Below are positions 10,510 to 20,599 of a DNA stretch of 64,000 nucleotides, piece after piece. A program made the translations under genes and the position numbers. Below the pieces are notes generated by a model. It was not told where the DNA came from and did not search any database. It worked only from the letters and a program-made list of their open reading frames with translations. Location: contig OY987306.1 of assembly GCA_963920635.1 (NCBI GenBank), positions 14,092,001 to 14,156,000 on the forward strand, written 5' to 3'. The DNA comes from Pseudeuparius sepicola. Taxonomy: Eukaryota > Arthropoda > Insecta > Coleoptera > Anthribidae. The stretch's first letter is position 1, and each line of letters begins with the position of its first letter.

Positions 10510-12088
10510 GTGAAACTAGGATCTACAAAAGTTCAAGAGTATTCATACTTTCTTATCTATTACAAAGACTTACAACCAATTTTGGAAGAATTCGGAAAGC
10601 TGCAGTCAAAATCAAAAATGATATACGAATTAGCAAAGAAAAACGCACAACACTTCTCTGAAACAATCAATTACTGGAAAATAGTAAATTTTACAGAATC
10701 AAAAGTCCAAGAAAAAATATCAGAAATTTTACCACAGTCACAACGAGTTACGCGAGGACTCATTAATGGTTTAGGCACAATTTTCAAATCAATTTCTGGA
10801 AACTTAGACTCAAATGATGGCGAAAAATACGACAAATTAATCAGAGAATTACAAACTAACCAAGCAAAACTAGCTTTGTCTGTCAAAAGACAGCATTTAC
10901 TATCTCTTAATTTAATTGATAAAATCAATAGTACTATTCAGCAAATATCACATAATGAAATACAGTTGGAATCAAAAATCAAACAAATTGCTTTAATTGT
11001 GGAGCGTCAAGCAGATAGAGAAAATTCAATGTCTATCAAGGACATAATGCATCAAATTATTAATATGTTCATTACTATAAATTCTATCCTTCAGGACGTA
11101 GAAAATTCGATCACGTTTTCCAAATTGCAAACTATACACCCTAGTATTATAAAAATTGATGACTTGTTCGTAGAACTCCTTCAAATACAAAATCAATTGT
11201 CAAAAAACCAATTACCTCTTGATGTTACCAAAGAAAATATCCATATTTTTCAAAAATTAATAAAAATAAAAAGTTATATCTCAAACAACAAAATTACTTA
11301 TATTTTTGAAATACCAATAACTAACCCAGAAAATTATGATCTATATCACCTTTACTCTATTCCGATTTGGGATAAGAGTCAGTTTAAGGCTTTAATAGCA
11401 AGAGATAAATTTTTATCGAAAAACAAATTGCACTATTCATTTTTCAATGAGCCCTGTATACAAATTGACGCGCAGCAATATATTTGTCAAAAAATGGACC
11501 TACAAGAAATTCAGAACAAACACCCTTGCGAAATACAACTCCTCAATATGGACAATGCTTCAATATGCTCCAAAACTTCAATTGAAATCTCAAGACCAGT
11601 TGTGAAAAATTTAGAAGAAACCAATCAAAATATTTACCTGTTGCCGAAGAAAGAACAAATTAAATTGCTTTGTGACCAACAAGAAGAAGTTCAAATTTTA
11701 TCTCCAGGCACATTTTTAATAGAAATTCCATTCGGTTGCCAAATCGCAACGCCTCAAGAAATAATTACCAATCAAAAAGAAAAATTAGAAAATCACAAAC
11801 CAGTCATTATCCCAGACATCGATCTAATAACTAAAGAACAAACACCTGGAAAGAATAAATTTAGGTGAACTTAATTTAGATGAACTAAGTTCCCTAAAAA
11901 CCCAAATTATCGAAAATCAGCCAGATTTAAATTTCAACGAAGTATCTACAGTTCCTAGCTATGGGACAATATCAATCTAGGCACTTTTATTTATCGGACT
12001 ATCATATTTAATGTACAAGAAGCTCCACAGAAGAAAGAAGACCGAACCACAACCCATCGAACTTGCAACCGTTCAATTGCCTCGCTAA
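10510..12088 (+). pseudogene. Errantivirus Env-like protein, broken near C-terminus
   Basis: The main frame (10510-11868, 452 residues) contains RVTRGLINGLG near residue 79, a furin-type site followed by a glycine-rich hydrophobic segment as in errantivirus Env proteins. Long helical heptad-like stretches follow it. No clear signal peptide starts the frame; in this family env is normally made from a spliced RNA. The frame is lost near 11860. The transmembrane-like segment and basic tail lie in another frame ending at 12088, with one internal stop near 11980. The product would lack its anchor. It is described as a relic only. Confidence 0.8.
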
Positions 12089-12106
12089 CCCTCACAATTG
12101 AACCTT

Positions 12107-12116
12107 CGGGGGGAGG
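12107..12116 (+). other. Polypurine tract
   Basis: CGGGGGGAGG directly abuts the 3' LTR start at 12117. This is the expected plus-strand priming tract and confirms the LTR boundary. Confidence 0.8.
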
Positions 12117-12311
12117 AATTATATCACCCTTAATCCGGCCTGCCATATATAATACGAAGAAGACACCTCGCCGACTCAGCAGCTTCACCGATGTTATAAA
12201 TTCTTTGTAGACACCTCTGGTAGTCAGTCTGTATTGTTCGTCGGCACTTGTTGTATCCCAAAAGAAATAAAAAAAATTAAAAAGGAATCCTCTGCGTCCG
12301 ATAAGTTATTT
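12117..12311 (+). repeat. 3' LTR of errantivirus-like element
   Basis: 195 bp, same ends and length as 5105-5299. It is followed by CATG at 12312-12315, duplicating the CATG before the 5' LTR. Confidence 0.92.
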
Positions 12312-12315
12312 CATG

Positions 12316-13350
12316 GGTCTATGGATATTTCGTTGTTGTTGGGGAAACGGTCTCGGGTAACTTTTTGTTGTTGCTGAGGGAACGGTCTCGGGTTTGATTT
12401 CCAAAAACTTCTCAATTGGTAGGTAGATTGGTACGTTGGGGAATTGGTCTATTTATTTCTCCAAAAGGTCGTTGATTTTGAAATTACGGTGGTGGTGGTT
12501 TTGGATTATAATTTTGATTAGGATTTTGATTTTGGGGAAGTCTTCTAGGTACAGGGTTAGGTTGTATAGTAAGTTTTCTGTTAGAGTAGTCAGAAGGGTA
12601 AAGGTAGGTACGACATGTACTGTTGTTGTTTGTGATTATCGTACGAAACACATTTTTGTAACGCGTCATCCAGGGATTGAAACTCAAAATGCGAAAGGGG
12701 TTATTTAGTCCTGTACAAAATATTCTGAGAGCTTGTTGCTCAAAAAAAGTTTTTCTTAAATAAAGCAGTGGCGGTCTCGTGGTGTTGGGATACATGTTGG
12801 AAAAGGTCTTTAAGAGCTAAATTAATTCGATGAAAATAGTCATAAGTTTCGCTTCATTTTTGTGCGGTTGTTGTTAGTTTCGTTAATAAAATATTTCTGT
12901 TCTTTGGTCTCCATGTTTTTGTAAAAGAGCGAATTTTGCTTTTTATGCAAATTTTAAAAAATCTCTGGTTTCTCCTTTGACTTTAGATAGAACATGGCAA
13001 TTAGCTATATAATTTTGAACTTCAGTAACATTTTGAGTATGTAAAAAGATTAATAAATTATCCACACTGTTTACAATAGTAGATAAATTTGATTCTGGGG
13101 AATATTCTGGCAAGGTATTAAAAAGGTTATTAATGTCTGTGTTTGAAAGCTTTGTGAATATAGGGGGTTTTGTACTTCTTTTAAAATAGGACTTCGTTCA
13201 CGAATTCCGTTGGATGTAGAGGGAGGTGAATCTTCTTCAAGAACCGCAGGGGGTGCGGGTCTTCTTAACTTAGAGGCAGGTTTTGTTTTTTTGGAGAATG
13301 GGGAGTAGAAAAAAGGGCTAAATCATTAACTGCACTTGCTCATGGTAAAA
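12316..13350 (-). pseudogene. Gag of the interrupted minus-strand gypsy-like element
   Basis: On the minus strand the segment reads as the Gag of the older element whose pol is at 2097-4740. The frame 12795-12484 carries QALRIFCTGLNNPFR, matching the LALRTFVSGLKEPL region of the + strand Gag, and then a Pro/Asn/Gln-rich tail. The tail reaches the + strand element's insertion point and is continued, in frame, by the minus-strand sequence left of 5101. The N-terminal part (about 12900-13200) is recognisable but frameshifted. This places both halves of one element on either side of the younger insertion. Confidence 0.75.
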
Positions 13351-13492
13351 TGAAAGATTACTCACATTAATAGAGATATTCTGTAGATGTTCTTCATTCT
13401 TTGGCACTCTGTAGGGCAGTGTAGCAGTTGTTTTTCGCCGTCAAACCTTTGAAACGAACCGGCAAATTTCCTCGGGGATGCCGTACGACCAT

Positions 13493-13648
13493 CCTGTTCG
13501 CAGCGCCAATTATGATCGCGGGTTCGGAAACACGATTTTTAAAAACGACTTTTATTTGTAAAAATTCGAATAGACAATGGGCAGAGCAACGTGTTGTATT
13601 TTATTACAATAAATATATCTATACTAGGTTCTTTCACCGCGGATAATT
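13493..13648 (-). repeat. 5' LTR and PBS of minus-strand gypsy-like element
   Basis: Read on the minus strand, a segment bounded by AATTAT and ATAATT (13648 to 13508, 141 bp) is followed by GGCGCTGCGAACAGG (13507-13493), a PBS-like sequence. Order and strand fit the 5' LTR upstream of gag at 12316-13350. The partner 3' LTR is not in the window and would lie left of position 1, so the LTR limits are inferred from these termini alone. Confidence 0.5.
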
Positions 13649-13832
13649 ATATAATATTAATATGACATGCCGATTTGCAGCGTTTGCAATTCGGGCAATT
13701 TTTGTAGTAAGTCGGCAATTTTGATGTCCATAACTCGCCTTCTGTGCGAGACTTTGAGTACTCCGGAGTAACTCCAGAGTTCTTTGCTTGCGCTTTTAGC
13801 CGTTTTAGCGCTGCTCCTTTTTCCTCCCCCAG

Positions 13833-14180
13833 ACCAATCTTAAAGATATTCGTGGGGATTCGTAGGAGATGTAGAAGTATAGAAAAACCGGTAGGACCCC
13901 ATAACAAATGAGAGTGACGTCCCAAATAAATATCAAAGAAAAAGTTCTGGTTTTTGTATGTAAATCAATCTTAAAGATGTGGGGCATATATGAGGATAAA
14001 AAAATGTAGGGGTGCCGTTGCAAACGACAGTGGCATCGCAAAAAAGTGAAGAAAATTTAAGTTTATTTGTGTAAATAAATCTCACAGATATTTGTTGGGA
14101 CGTGTAGGGTATAATATAAAGTAAAGTATAAAATAAAGTTGTAGGAATGCCATGATAAACGAAAGTGGCGTTGCGCCCCT
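13833..14180 (-). repeat. Three degenerate ~120-bp tandem units
   Basis: Three diverged units share a block like AATCTTAAAGAT and a later block like GTAGGxxxGCC...AAACGAxAGTGGCGT. Units lie at about 13833-13930, 13965-14060 and 14080-14180. They sit directly 3' of the LINE coding fragment at 14160-14436, so they may be its 3' tail. Confidence 0.55.
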
Positions 14181-14436
14181 TAAGTTGGTGGCGCACCGAG
14201 GTCGGTACTTGTTGTTCTAATTGCTTGTTAAGTTCTTCCAATCCTCTTCTTCCTAGTTGAGGTGACAAACTTGTTCTTTCTTTTAGGGCGTTTCCGGGAT
14301 GATGTTTATACGCTTTTGTCAGCAGTGTCTTAACTTTTCGCTGCAGGTTGTTAATATCTATGTTGGTCCAAATGACTGTTCCGAACGCACAGCTGAGTAC
14401 AGAACATGCATAATATGTATTGAAGACCCTAACCAA
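14160..14436 (-). pseudogene. Non-LTR retrotransposon RT C-terminal fragment
   Basis: The minus-strand frame reads SVLSCAFGTVIWTNIDINNL, then RKVKTLLTKAYKHHPGNAL, then LGRRGLEEL. This is the signature found after the RT palm/thumb in a group of animal LINE polymerases. The frame continues into the tandem units to the left without homology. The palm domain is absent, so this is a 5'-truncated copy. I do not assign a clade. Confidence 0.65.
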
Positions 14437-15210
14437 ACTTTTGTTGTTAAGATCAGTCGGTACTACCTCTGTCTTATTTATTTATGAATTAATTCGTTAA
14501 ATTGATCTTCATTGTCCGATGGTCTCTTCTTTGAGCCTGTTTCCTCGCCAAATACTTGAGTTTTGGTCACGAACTCGAACGGAACGTTTTTAAAAGCAAC
14601 AATGGATTTTCATTCTTTATATAACATAAAAATATCTAATCAGCGTCTGGACCACATCCGGTGCTGTATCATCTTGTTTTCTTGGATCGTAAGGGGTTCT
14701 GTGCATATAATTCCTCCCTCCTTAAGAGGAAAACAAGAGGGATGACTGCTTGTTTTCTGTTCTCAATGGAATTTTTTCTTTCTCGGAAAGTTTCTTAATT
14801 TTCTTCCATAAAAAAATATAAATTACAATAATTATTATTTAAATTGTAAGCGTAATTCCATAACCGTATTTTATTATATGAATTTAATTGAAATTTTTCT
14901 TGTAATAGTTTATATCTTTGCAAATCGATAGTTTTTAATTTAAAGGTTTTTCTTGAAAATTGTCGAGGTTGAAGTCGCTCATCTTGATTTCTGGTAGGGT
15001 GAAGGGTTTTCCTTTGACATTATTTTCTTGGTTAATAATGGGCTCGTATACCACATTTTTTTTATTTTTTCAATGAATAGATATCGCCTTTAAACCTTCG
15101 GAAACGCTAAAGAAAAAATTTTTGAGTAATGAATGGCTGTGACGTAGTTAGCATTAATTTAAAACCGGCAACGTCGCCTTCTCCCCTCTTCGTCTTCCGT
15201 CAAATAAAAT
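14437..15210. other. No gene recognised
   Basis: AT-rich sequence with no convincing coding frame or repeat structure. A purine-rich stretch near 14707-14745 resembles a polypurine tract, but no LTR was found beside it. Confidence 0.5.
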
Positions 15211-15218
15211 GACCTGGG

Positions 15219-15561
15219 TAGAGATGGGTAATTCGTTCATTTTACTACGACCGAATCGATCAGTAACCGATTTAAAAAAAGATGAATTATTTCAATCAAT
15301 CGTTCATTTCAATCACTTCAGTCATAGTAGGTACCTAGTCAGGAGCATGCCGTTTCTGTTTTACAATTCACGAGACGAAACGTTCGTTCGGTCTTAGTTC
15401 GTTCAATCGTCGATCATTCGATGTGTGGACTGTGGAGTGTCGGTAATAACCAGAGCATATAGTTGTTTTATATGCTTCATAATTGTATCGTTTCGATATG
15501 TTGAGATTCGGTCGATCAATACTTTCAAGTGATCGAATCATTCAAGATTGACACATCTCTA
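15219..15561. mobile_element. hAT-type MITE with 8-bp target duplication
   Basis: A 343-bp segment begins TAGAGATGGG and ends CACATCTCTA as imperfect terminal inverted repeats. It is flanked by the exact 8-bp direct repeat GACCTGGG (15211-15218 and 15562-15569). Eight-base duplications and TAGAGATG-like ends are typical of hAT transposons. No transposase is encoded, so it would depend on a hAT element elsewhere. Confidence 0.85.
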
Positions 15562-15732
15562 GACCTGGGCCTCAGATCTGGCCTGTTAACCTTTATAAAT
15601 ATAACAGCTATCAAACTATCAATAGTTGAAAACGTTTCTACCTGCGAAGATTATCAGCCCTTTGCCCAATGCGTTAGCAGAAAATAAGCAAGTGATCTTA
15701 CTAGTTATTTACTAGTTTGCGCTTCGTTATAA

Positions 15733-16388
15733 TAGTCATGGAGGTTGTTCGTTCCCTCTTGTGAAAACATCAGCAGAAACTCTGGAAAATTGTTTTTATT
15801 GGTGCCTACCGACGAAATTCGCCGAAAACGGTAGTTGGAAACAGTTGGCCTTCCAATGAAGAAAACGTTTTTGTATTGATGCAAAGACCATTTCAACGTA
15901 AGTACATAATATTATCTATTATAGATAGTTTCAAGCACTTTTACTTCTTTTTTTAATACTTACTTACTGTCTTGGGGTTATAACCCCTATTAATCATTTT
16001 TATTACATATATAGAGATTAAAAGTTTCTAGTAATATTCAGTATTTATGGTTTATATTATATTACTTACTCTTTAATCGAGCAACTTTTATTGCAATAAT
16101 TTTTGTATAATAGTAAGATACATTTTTCTTTTTTTAGCTTGAGCGTGATGCTAAGAATTGGATGTTCTTCAAAACTGTGGGAAGCAAGATTATCTTGAAG
16201 AAGGAAGTTGTGCCTCAGCGCTACATAAAAAGCAATCGAATTGCTTCCCTTCCAATTCATGTAGAGAGAATAAGACGAATTCGAGAATTTGCAATGCTCA
16301 ATATACATTCGAGGGTAAATCATCAATTAATATACCTTTTAGATCACATAATGGTTATTGTGTGAGGCCTTTAATTTTATCAAGTTTA
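15733..16388 (+). pseudogene. THAP-domain gene with one intron, decayed
   Basis: Exon 1 (about 15733-15897) translates to a THAP-like zinc-finger core: a VPSCEN motif, LFLLVPTDEIRRKR, and a closing CKDHFN motif. Two in-frame stops fall where Trp and Cys-like residues are expected. A GT donor at 15898 and an AG acceptor at 16136-16137 give a 240-bp intron. Exon 2 continues in phase with LERDAKNWMFFKTVG and KKEVVPQRY, the usual end of such domains. AATAAA lies near 16428. THAP proteins bind DNA; some are P-element transposases. The start codon is not evident. It may be a host pseudogene or a transposase fragment. Confidence 0.55.
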
Positions 16389-16555
16389 TTTAAGTTGAAT
16401 AGTTAAGTTGTATTGTAAATTATTGCTCAATAAACTGTAAATTATGTTGTGTCCATTCTTTCCCTAATTGGTTACCTTTTTATAGTAAAGTTTGAATAAT
16501 AATTCATGTCTAAAGTGATATTTTCATTTTCTTTTTGTTAATGACAAATATGCAG

Positions 16556-16740
16556 AACCTAAAAAGAAGAATCGTTCTGCAATCATAGCAGAGAGACCCG
16601 AGAGGCGGGCAGGGACGCAAACCCGCGGCTTCGATTTAGACGGCGAATCCCGCGCTGGGCGGACGTAAGGCCGCGAAGCGGGCGAATATCGCGGCGGCAA
16701 AGCCGCAGCATGGCCGATCTTCAGAGGTCCCCCCGAGTTT
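16556..16740. other. GC-rich island in AT-rich DNA
   Basis: About 180 bp of markedly GC-rich sequence with many CpG and short self-complementary runs (for example GCGGCGGCAAAGCCGC). The flanks are AT-rich. No gene is recognised. It could be part of a repeat family with a GC-rich core. Confidence 0.5.
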
Positions 16741-17480
16741 AATAAACGAACACACCATTTCCAATTCCACATAATATGGCAAATTGTCCGATGTCGCCTT
16801 CACAAATCCTTGCTCCATACTTTGAAAAGTTCGATTTGCTATGCAAAAGACTATTCAAATAATAACACAAACTTACAGTGCAAATTTGAACTGTATAACC
16901 TAAGTTCTCACACGTCAAACGTTGAGTGTCAAATGAATCCTCGTAAATAAAAGTTGACCATTTATTTGACGGGGCTAAGCAGTATTGCCAAACTTGCATG
17001 GCCGTTTACCTGACTACCGGGGTCGTGTGGAATATATTAATATAATGATAATATTTTTGTTAATTACCATGATCTGCCTTGAAATTATATTGAAAGATAT
17101 TAAGAATAATAAATTATTTTAATAAAAGTTACAACAGGTATTTAATAATACCATAATATGCTAACAAACTATATCAGAATATCATTAAAATTTATGAAAT
17201 ACCCCTCGTATAAGGAAGGGCAACTACGTCACAACCTTTGGCGGGAAAGTATTATTTATAAAATTACAGCAAATCTAAAGCAAAAATGAAAAATATGAAA
17301 GACACGGGTCGATTTTTTTGTCATTTTGCTGCCGATAGATAAAAAAATTTATTATTTTTGTCCGAATTATCCGTTCTTATCTGTCAGTTTATTGGTAAAT
17401 TAATTATGGGACATTCCATATCTTCAAATTGTTGTTCGTTTGGACCAAATATTAGGTAAGGGTGGTTAGGTAAAATAATG
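16741..17480. other. No gene recognised
   Basis: AT-rich DNA without a supported coding frame, terminal repeats or tandem structure. Confidence 0.5.
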
Positions 17481-18106
17481 TTATTTTAAAATGAATAAAT
17501 GATGGAAGTGGTAGTTTTCTTTTCGAAAAATTGGTATATTAACTGCAAAAATTATTTTATTCCTTGAGAATAATTGATAGTTTTCTTTAATTCTGTTTAA
17601 TTCTGAGGCTGAAATAATGGTACTATGAAGTGTATTTAGTTTTGCAAACATAATAGAATTTTCTAAATTATCCAAAAATGTGATTAGATTTTGACAATTT
17701 AAAATTGTTTGGTCTAAAAAATTTTGCGCTCGTAGATACGCCGATATATCTGAAATTGTTCTATTTTTGGTTTGATTGTAAAATATAAGTTGTATTATTA
17801 TAATTATTAATAAGTTGTTTAGTCAATAATATTTGTAGTGATATTTTGCTTTGCTGATTGTTGGTTACTTTGTAATTCAAAAACCGCTCTGTCGTATTTT
17901 CCTTCATCTTCGGAATCTAAAGTTCCAAACAGCCATTGAGAAGCTTTTCCTACCATGTTAATTAATCCTCTTTTATTATAGTTATGCGGGATTATATAAT
18001 CAAGTTTTCTTTCTACTTCTAAAAGTAAATATGCGACGTGTGTCATCAAATTTCCTAATATATTATGTCTAGATGAATTTTTCGTTTTCATTAGAGATTC
18101 CTCCAT
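17481..18106 (-). pseudogene. Isolated errantivirus Env-like fragment
   Basis: Two minus-strand frames (18106-17819 and 17675-17481) match separate parts of the Env-like protein at 10510. The first has KRGLINMVGKASQWLFGTLD, the post-cleavage region. The second has LENSIMFAKLNTLHSTII, downstream of it. The segment between them is out of frame. No gag or pol lies beside it. Upstream on the minus strand (18107-18220) is non-coding sequence containing AATAAA. This is a third env source in the window, diverged from the other two. Confidence 0.75.
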
Positions 18107-19899
18107 TTAAAACGATAGTTTCGGCCCAGCTATCGTTATATGACTCGATTATATGACACAAGGAATAAAACACACATTTAAAATTATTTACAAAGGTGGT
18201 TTATTTTAGGGAACCTGAATTTGTTCACAACGAGAAAAGCTACAATTTTGGTTAATAAACCTACAAGGTTATGTTAAATAAAAATTTAAAGTTAACTGAA
18301 TTGAATCCCTACGAGAAAAAAATTGAAAGTCCAAAGCAGCTAAGCACTGATATGAGACTACGTTAAAGTTCGATAAACTCATAATTGACACAGTTCTGCA
18401 CGTCTGATCTTACTTTTGGAACGTTTCAACACCTTACATGAACCTCTGCAGCACTTGAGAGTGATTGGCAGTCTTCGACCAAGCTTCCGTTGTGGTTTTC
18501 AACTCAGTCCTGGTTTCGACGGCGACCCAGCCCAACAGTCTGACAGCTGTGACGGTGGCGTAGATGTTACTAGCTCAGATTCTCAGGGTTTTTGCCAAGT
18601 TCAGCCGCTACTGTGTCAGCTTGTGGTCTGCCAAATGTTCTCAGGGTTCAACGACTTGTCATTCGTTCAGGTATCCCGTGTTCCGTGTGCAGTTGGCATG
18701 AAAAAATTTCAGACGGATTAGACAGTGCTAAAATAGTGCTAGAACAGTGACTGCTTATTTACAAGAGAAATTTAGTAAACAATAATCATGACTTACAATT
18801 TATAAAAATTATATAAATCCAAAAATACAAGTTAAATCCCATAAATATTAATATCCCTCGACGATATTCATGAATATCCCCTCTAATATTCTTAATTAAA
18901 CACAACTTGATCTGACTAGTTGTAACAGGTGACTTTTTGCAAGGTTGTTTTGACGCTAAATCACCCCATTTATTCTTTCTAGTTTCTTTCCATATCACAC
19001 GAGGCTCCAAAATTAAACCTTTTAAGGATAACGTTTGACTTTCGCCGCGTGATTTCTTTGTGCAAACTCGCGAAGATCGCATGATCATTACGTCTGTTTT
19101 TTTAGAATTCCAAGATAAGTTTTTGCTATACAGGGTGTATCTTTGATAGGTACAGAAATTTTAACCACGTAATCGGGGACGTTCATAAAACCGAAAAATA
19201 AAAAAAAAAATTTTTTAATCGATGTTTAGAAAATGGGGAAAATCAATCTTTATCGGTGCTCAATGCACGCCGCTGGATCGTCACTAGAAGCGCTTAGAGG
19301 GGAGGTCTAACCTCTCCCTAGGAGATGGAGGGGAATAAGGTCAGATTAGGAAGGGGAATACCGCGACGTTGCCGCATGTCAGAGTGGAATAAATCTGCTT
19401 GCAGAATTAGGTACCTAGGTACCTTTGAAAATTACTGCTGGTAGGTATCCACGTTTTTTTTATGATGTCGGTTGCTGTGACGAACTGTTTATTGCTTTCT
19501 TCACAGGCGCACACAATAATTTAACAAACACGTCAGTTTTTATCACTTTACTGTTATTTTAAGTCCCTAGGCAGCAGAAATGTATCCGAGCGCCGCTCGG
19601 AGAAGTCATTGCTAGAAAACTCATTGCTGATTTCACACTCATAATTTTTTGACAAGTCTTTTGTGGAGTAGGTATCTATCTACCTACCTATTTTACAACT
19701 GATTATCAGGCCGCAATTTTTTTATACTAATAATTAGCCATCTCTTGGGACACCTTGGGATAATAAATTTCTGATCGCGAATCAACTGAATAAAGTATTT
19801 GTTTTAAAATACAAATTATCTGTAAAAATTGTAAATTTCCACAACCACCCATGGGGTAGAGCAGCGGCGCGTTACTTTTTTTAGCGAGTGTTCGCCTGT
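18107..19899. other. No firm gene; end of a TA-type element at 19130
   Basis: 18107-18400 has an AATAAA and LTR-like features on the minus strand but no partner repeat. 18786-19088 (minus) is a 100-residue frame faintly like a LINE RT, not assigned. ATACAGGGTGTATCTTTGAT at 19130 is one end of a TA-inserting element; an inverted similar end is at about 22785-22828, but the 3.7 kb between them is not coherent as one element. Confidence 0.45.
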
Positions 19900-20215
19900 A
19901 GCCCTATCATCCCGGAAAAAGTGGGGGAAGACTGTAATTTGACGTGAATTTAACGCGCGGCTACGATTTGTTCATAGTTTTTAATATTTTTCAACCCTTG
20001 CCCGATAGTGCGCCACCTTTAAACCCACTCAGGGTTGTGGTCCTATGTATTATCTACTTTTAAAAAATTATTCGGTTCCGAAAAAAGTGGGGGAAGACTG
20101 TCATTTGATGTGAATTTAACGCGCGGCCCCGATTTGTTCATAGTTTTTAATATTTTTCTACCCTTGCCTGATGGTGCGCCACTTTTAAACCCTGTCCTGT
20201 CTATTGTCCACTTTT

Positions 20216-20339
20216 AATAGTATATTACACACCGAGGTGTCTCGAGATAAAGTTAACCTCGGCGCTTCGCACCTCGGTTAACTATTTAATCTCTCGACAG
20301 TAATGAAACACTTCCCACCTCGGTGTGTAATATACTATT
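20216..20339. mobile_element. Palindromic MITE with 24-bp TIRs
   Basis: A 124-bp segment has 24-bp perfect terminal inverted repeats beginning AATAGTATATTACACACCGA. A second internal hairpin is formed by GTTAACCTCGG and CCGAGGTGCGAAG-like arms. It carries no coding sequence. It is similar in design to the insertion at 60425-60575. Confidence 0.75.
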
Positions 20340-20347
20340 ATCTCGCT

Positions 20348-20407
20348 TACTTCCCGCCCTCCTGGGTGGAAAGTAAACTTTCCACCCGGGCGGGAGGGCG
20401 GGAAGTA
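20348..20407. repeat. GC-rich 60-bp hairpin
   Basis: TACTTCCCGCCCTCC at 20348 pairs with GGAGGGCGGGAAGTA ending at 20407. An inner GGGTGGAAAGT/ACTTTCCACCC pair makes an almost complete fold-back with a minimal loop. Confidence 0.8.
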
Positions 20408-20599
20408 AAAGTAAAAAAATCGACTCTTTCAAACTTCTAAAAAGTCAGAAATGTCGACATTACATACATGGTTGTAAATAAAAAATTATTCGGTTCCGAA
20501 AATAGTTGGGGAAGACTGTCAAATTGGCGTGCTTATCATTTCCACATTTTTTTAACCCTTTGCCGTTTCGGAACTCTCTCAAGTTAATTCCTTACCATT

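Larger units (their letters stand above)
5105..12311 (+). mobile_element. Errantivirus-like LTR retrotransposon
   Basis: This is a complete LTR-to-LTR insertion of about 7.2 kb flanked by the 4-bp direct repeat CATG (5101-5104 and 12312-12315). Order: 5' LTR, PBS, leader, gag, protease, RT-RNase H, integrase, Env-like protein, purine tract, 3' LTR. A gag without zinc knuckles, an Env-like third reading frame, a GGCGCAG-type PBS and a 4-bp duplication fit the insect errantivirus branch of gypsy elements. Several pol defects make it non-autonomous. It is inserted in opposite orientation into an older related element. Confidence 0.9.
19905..20570 (+). repeat. Diverged ~165-bp tandem units
   Basis: Two long units (about 19905-20070 and 20076-20220) share GTGGGGGAAGACTGT, TTTAACGCGCGG, TTTGTTCATAGTTTTTAATA and a GTGCGCCAC block. 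A third, partial unit restarts at about 20485 with TTATTCGGTTCCGAAAA. The MITE at 20216-20339 and the hairpin at 20348-20407 lie between the second and third units. Confidence 0.75.

Noticed and set aside
18416..18721. 101-residue + strand frame in a GC-richer patch
   Set aside because: No recognisable domain, and the minus strand is equally suggestive. Left unassigned.
18786..19088. Minus-strand frame faintly like a LINE RT segment
   Set aside because: Only a short KTDVMIM-like match; too weak without profile search.
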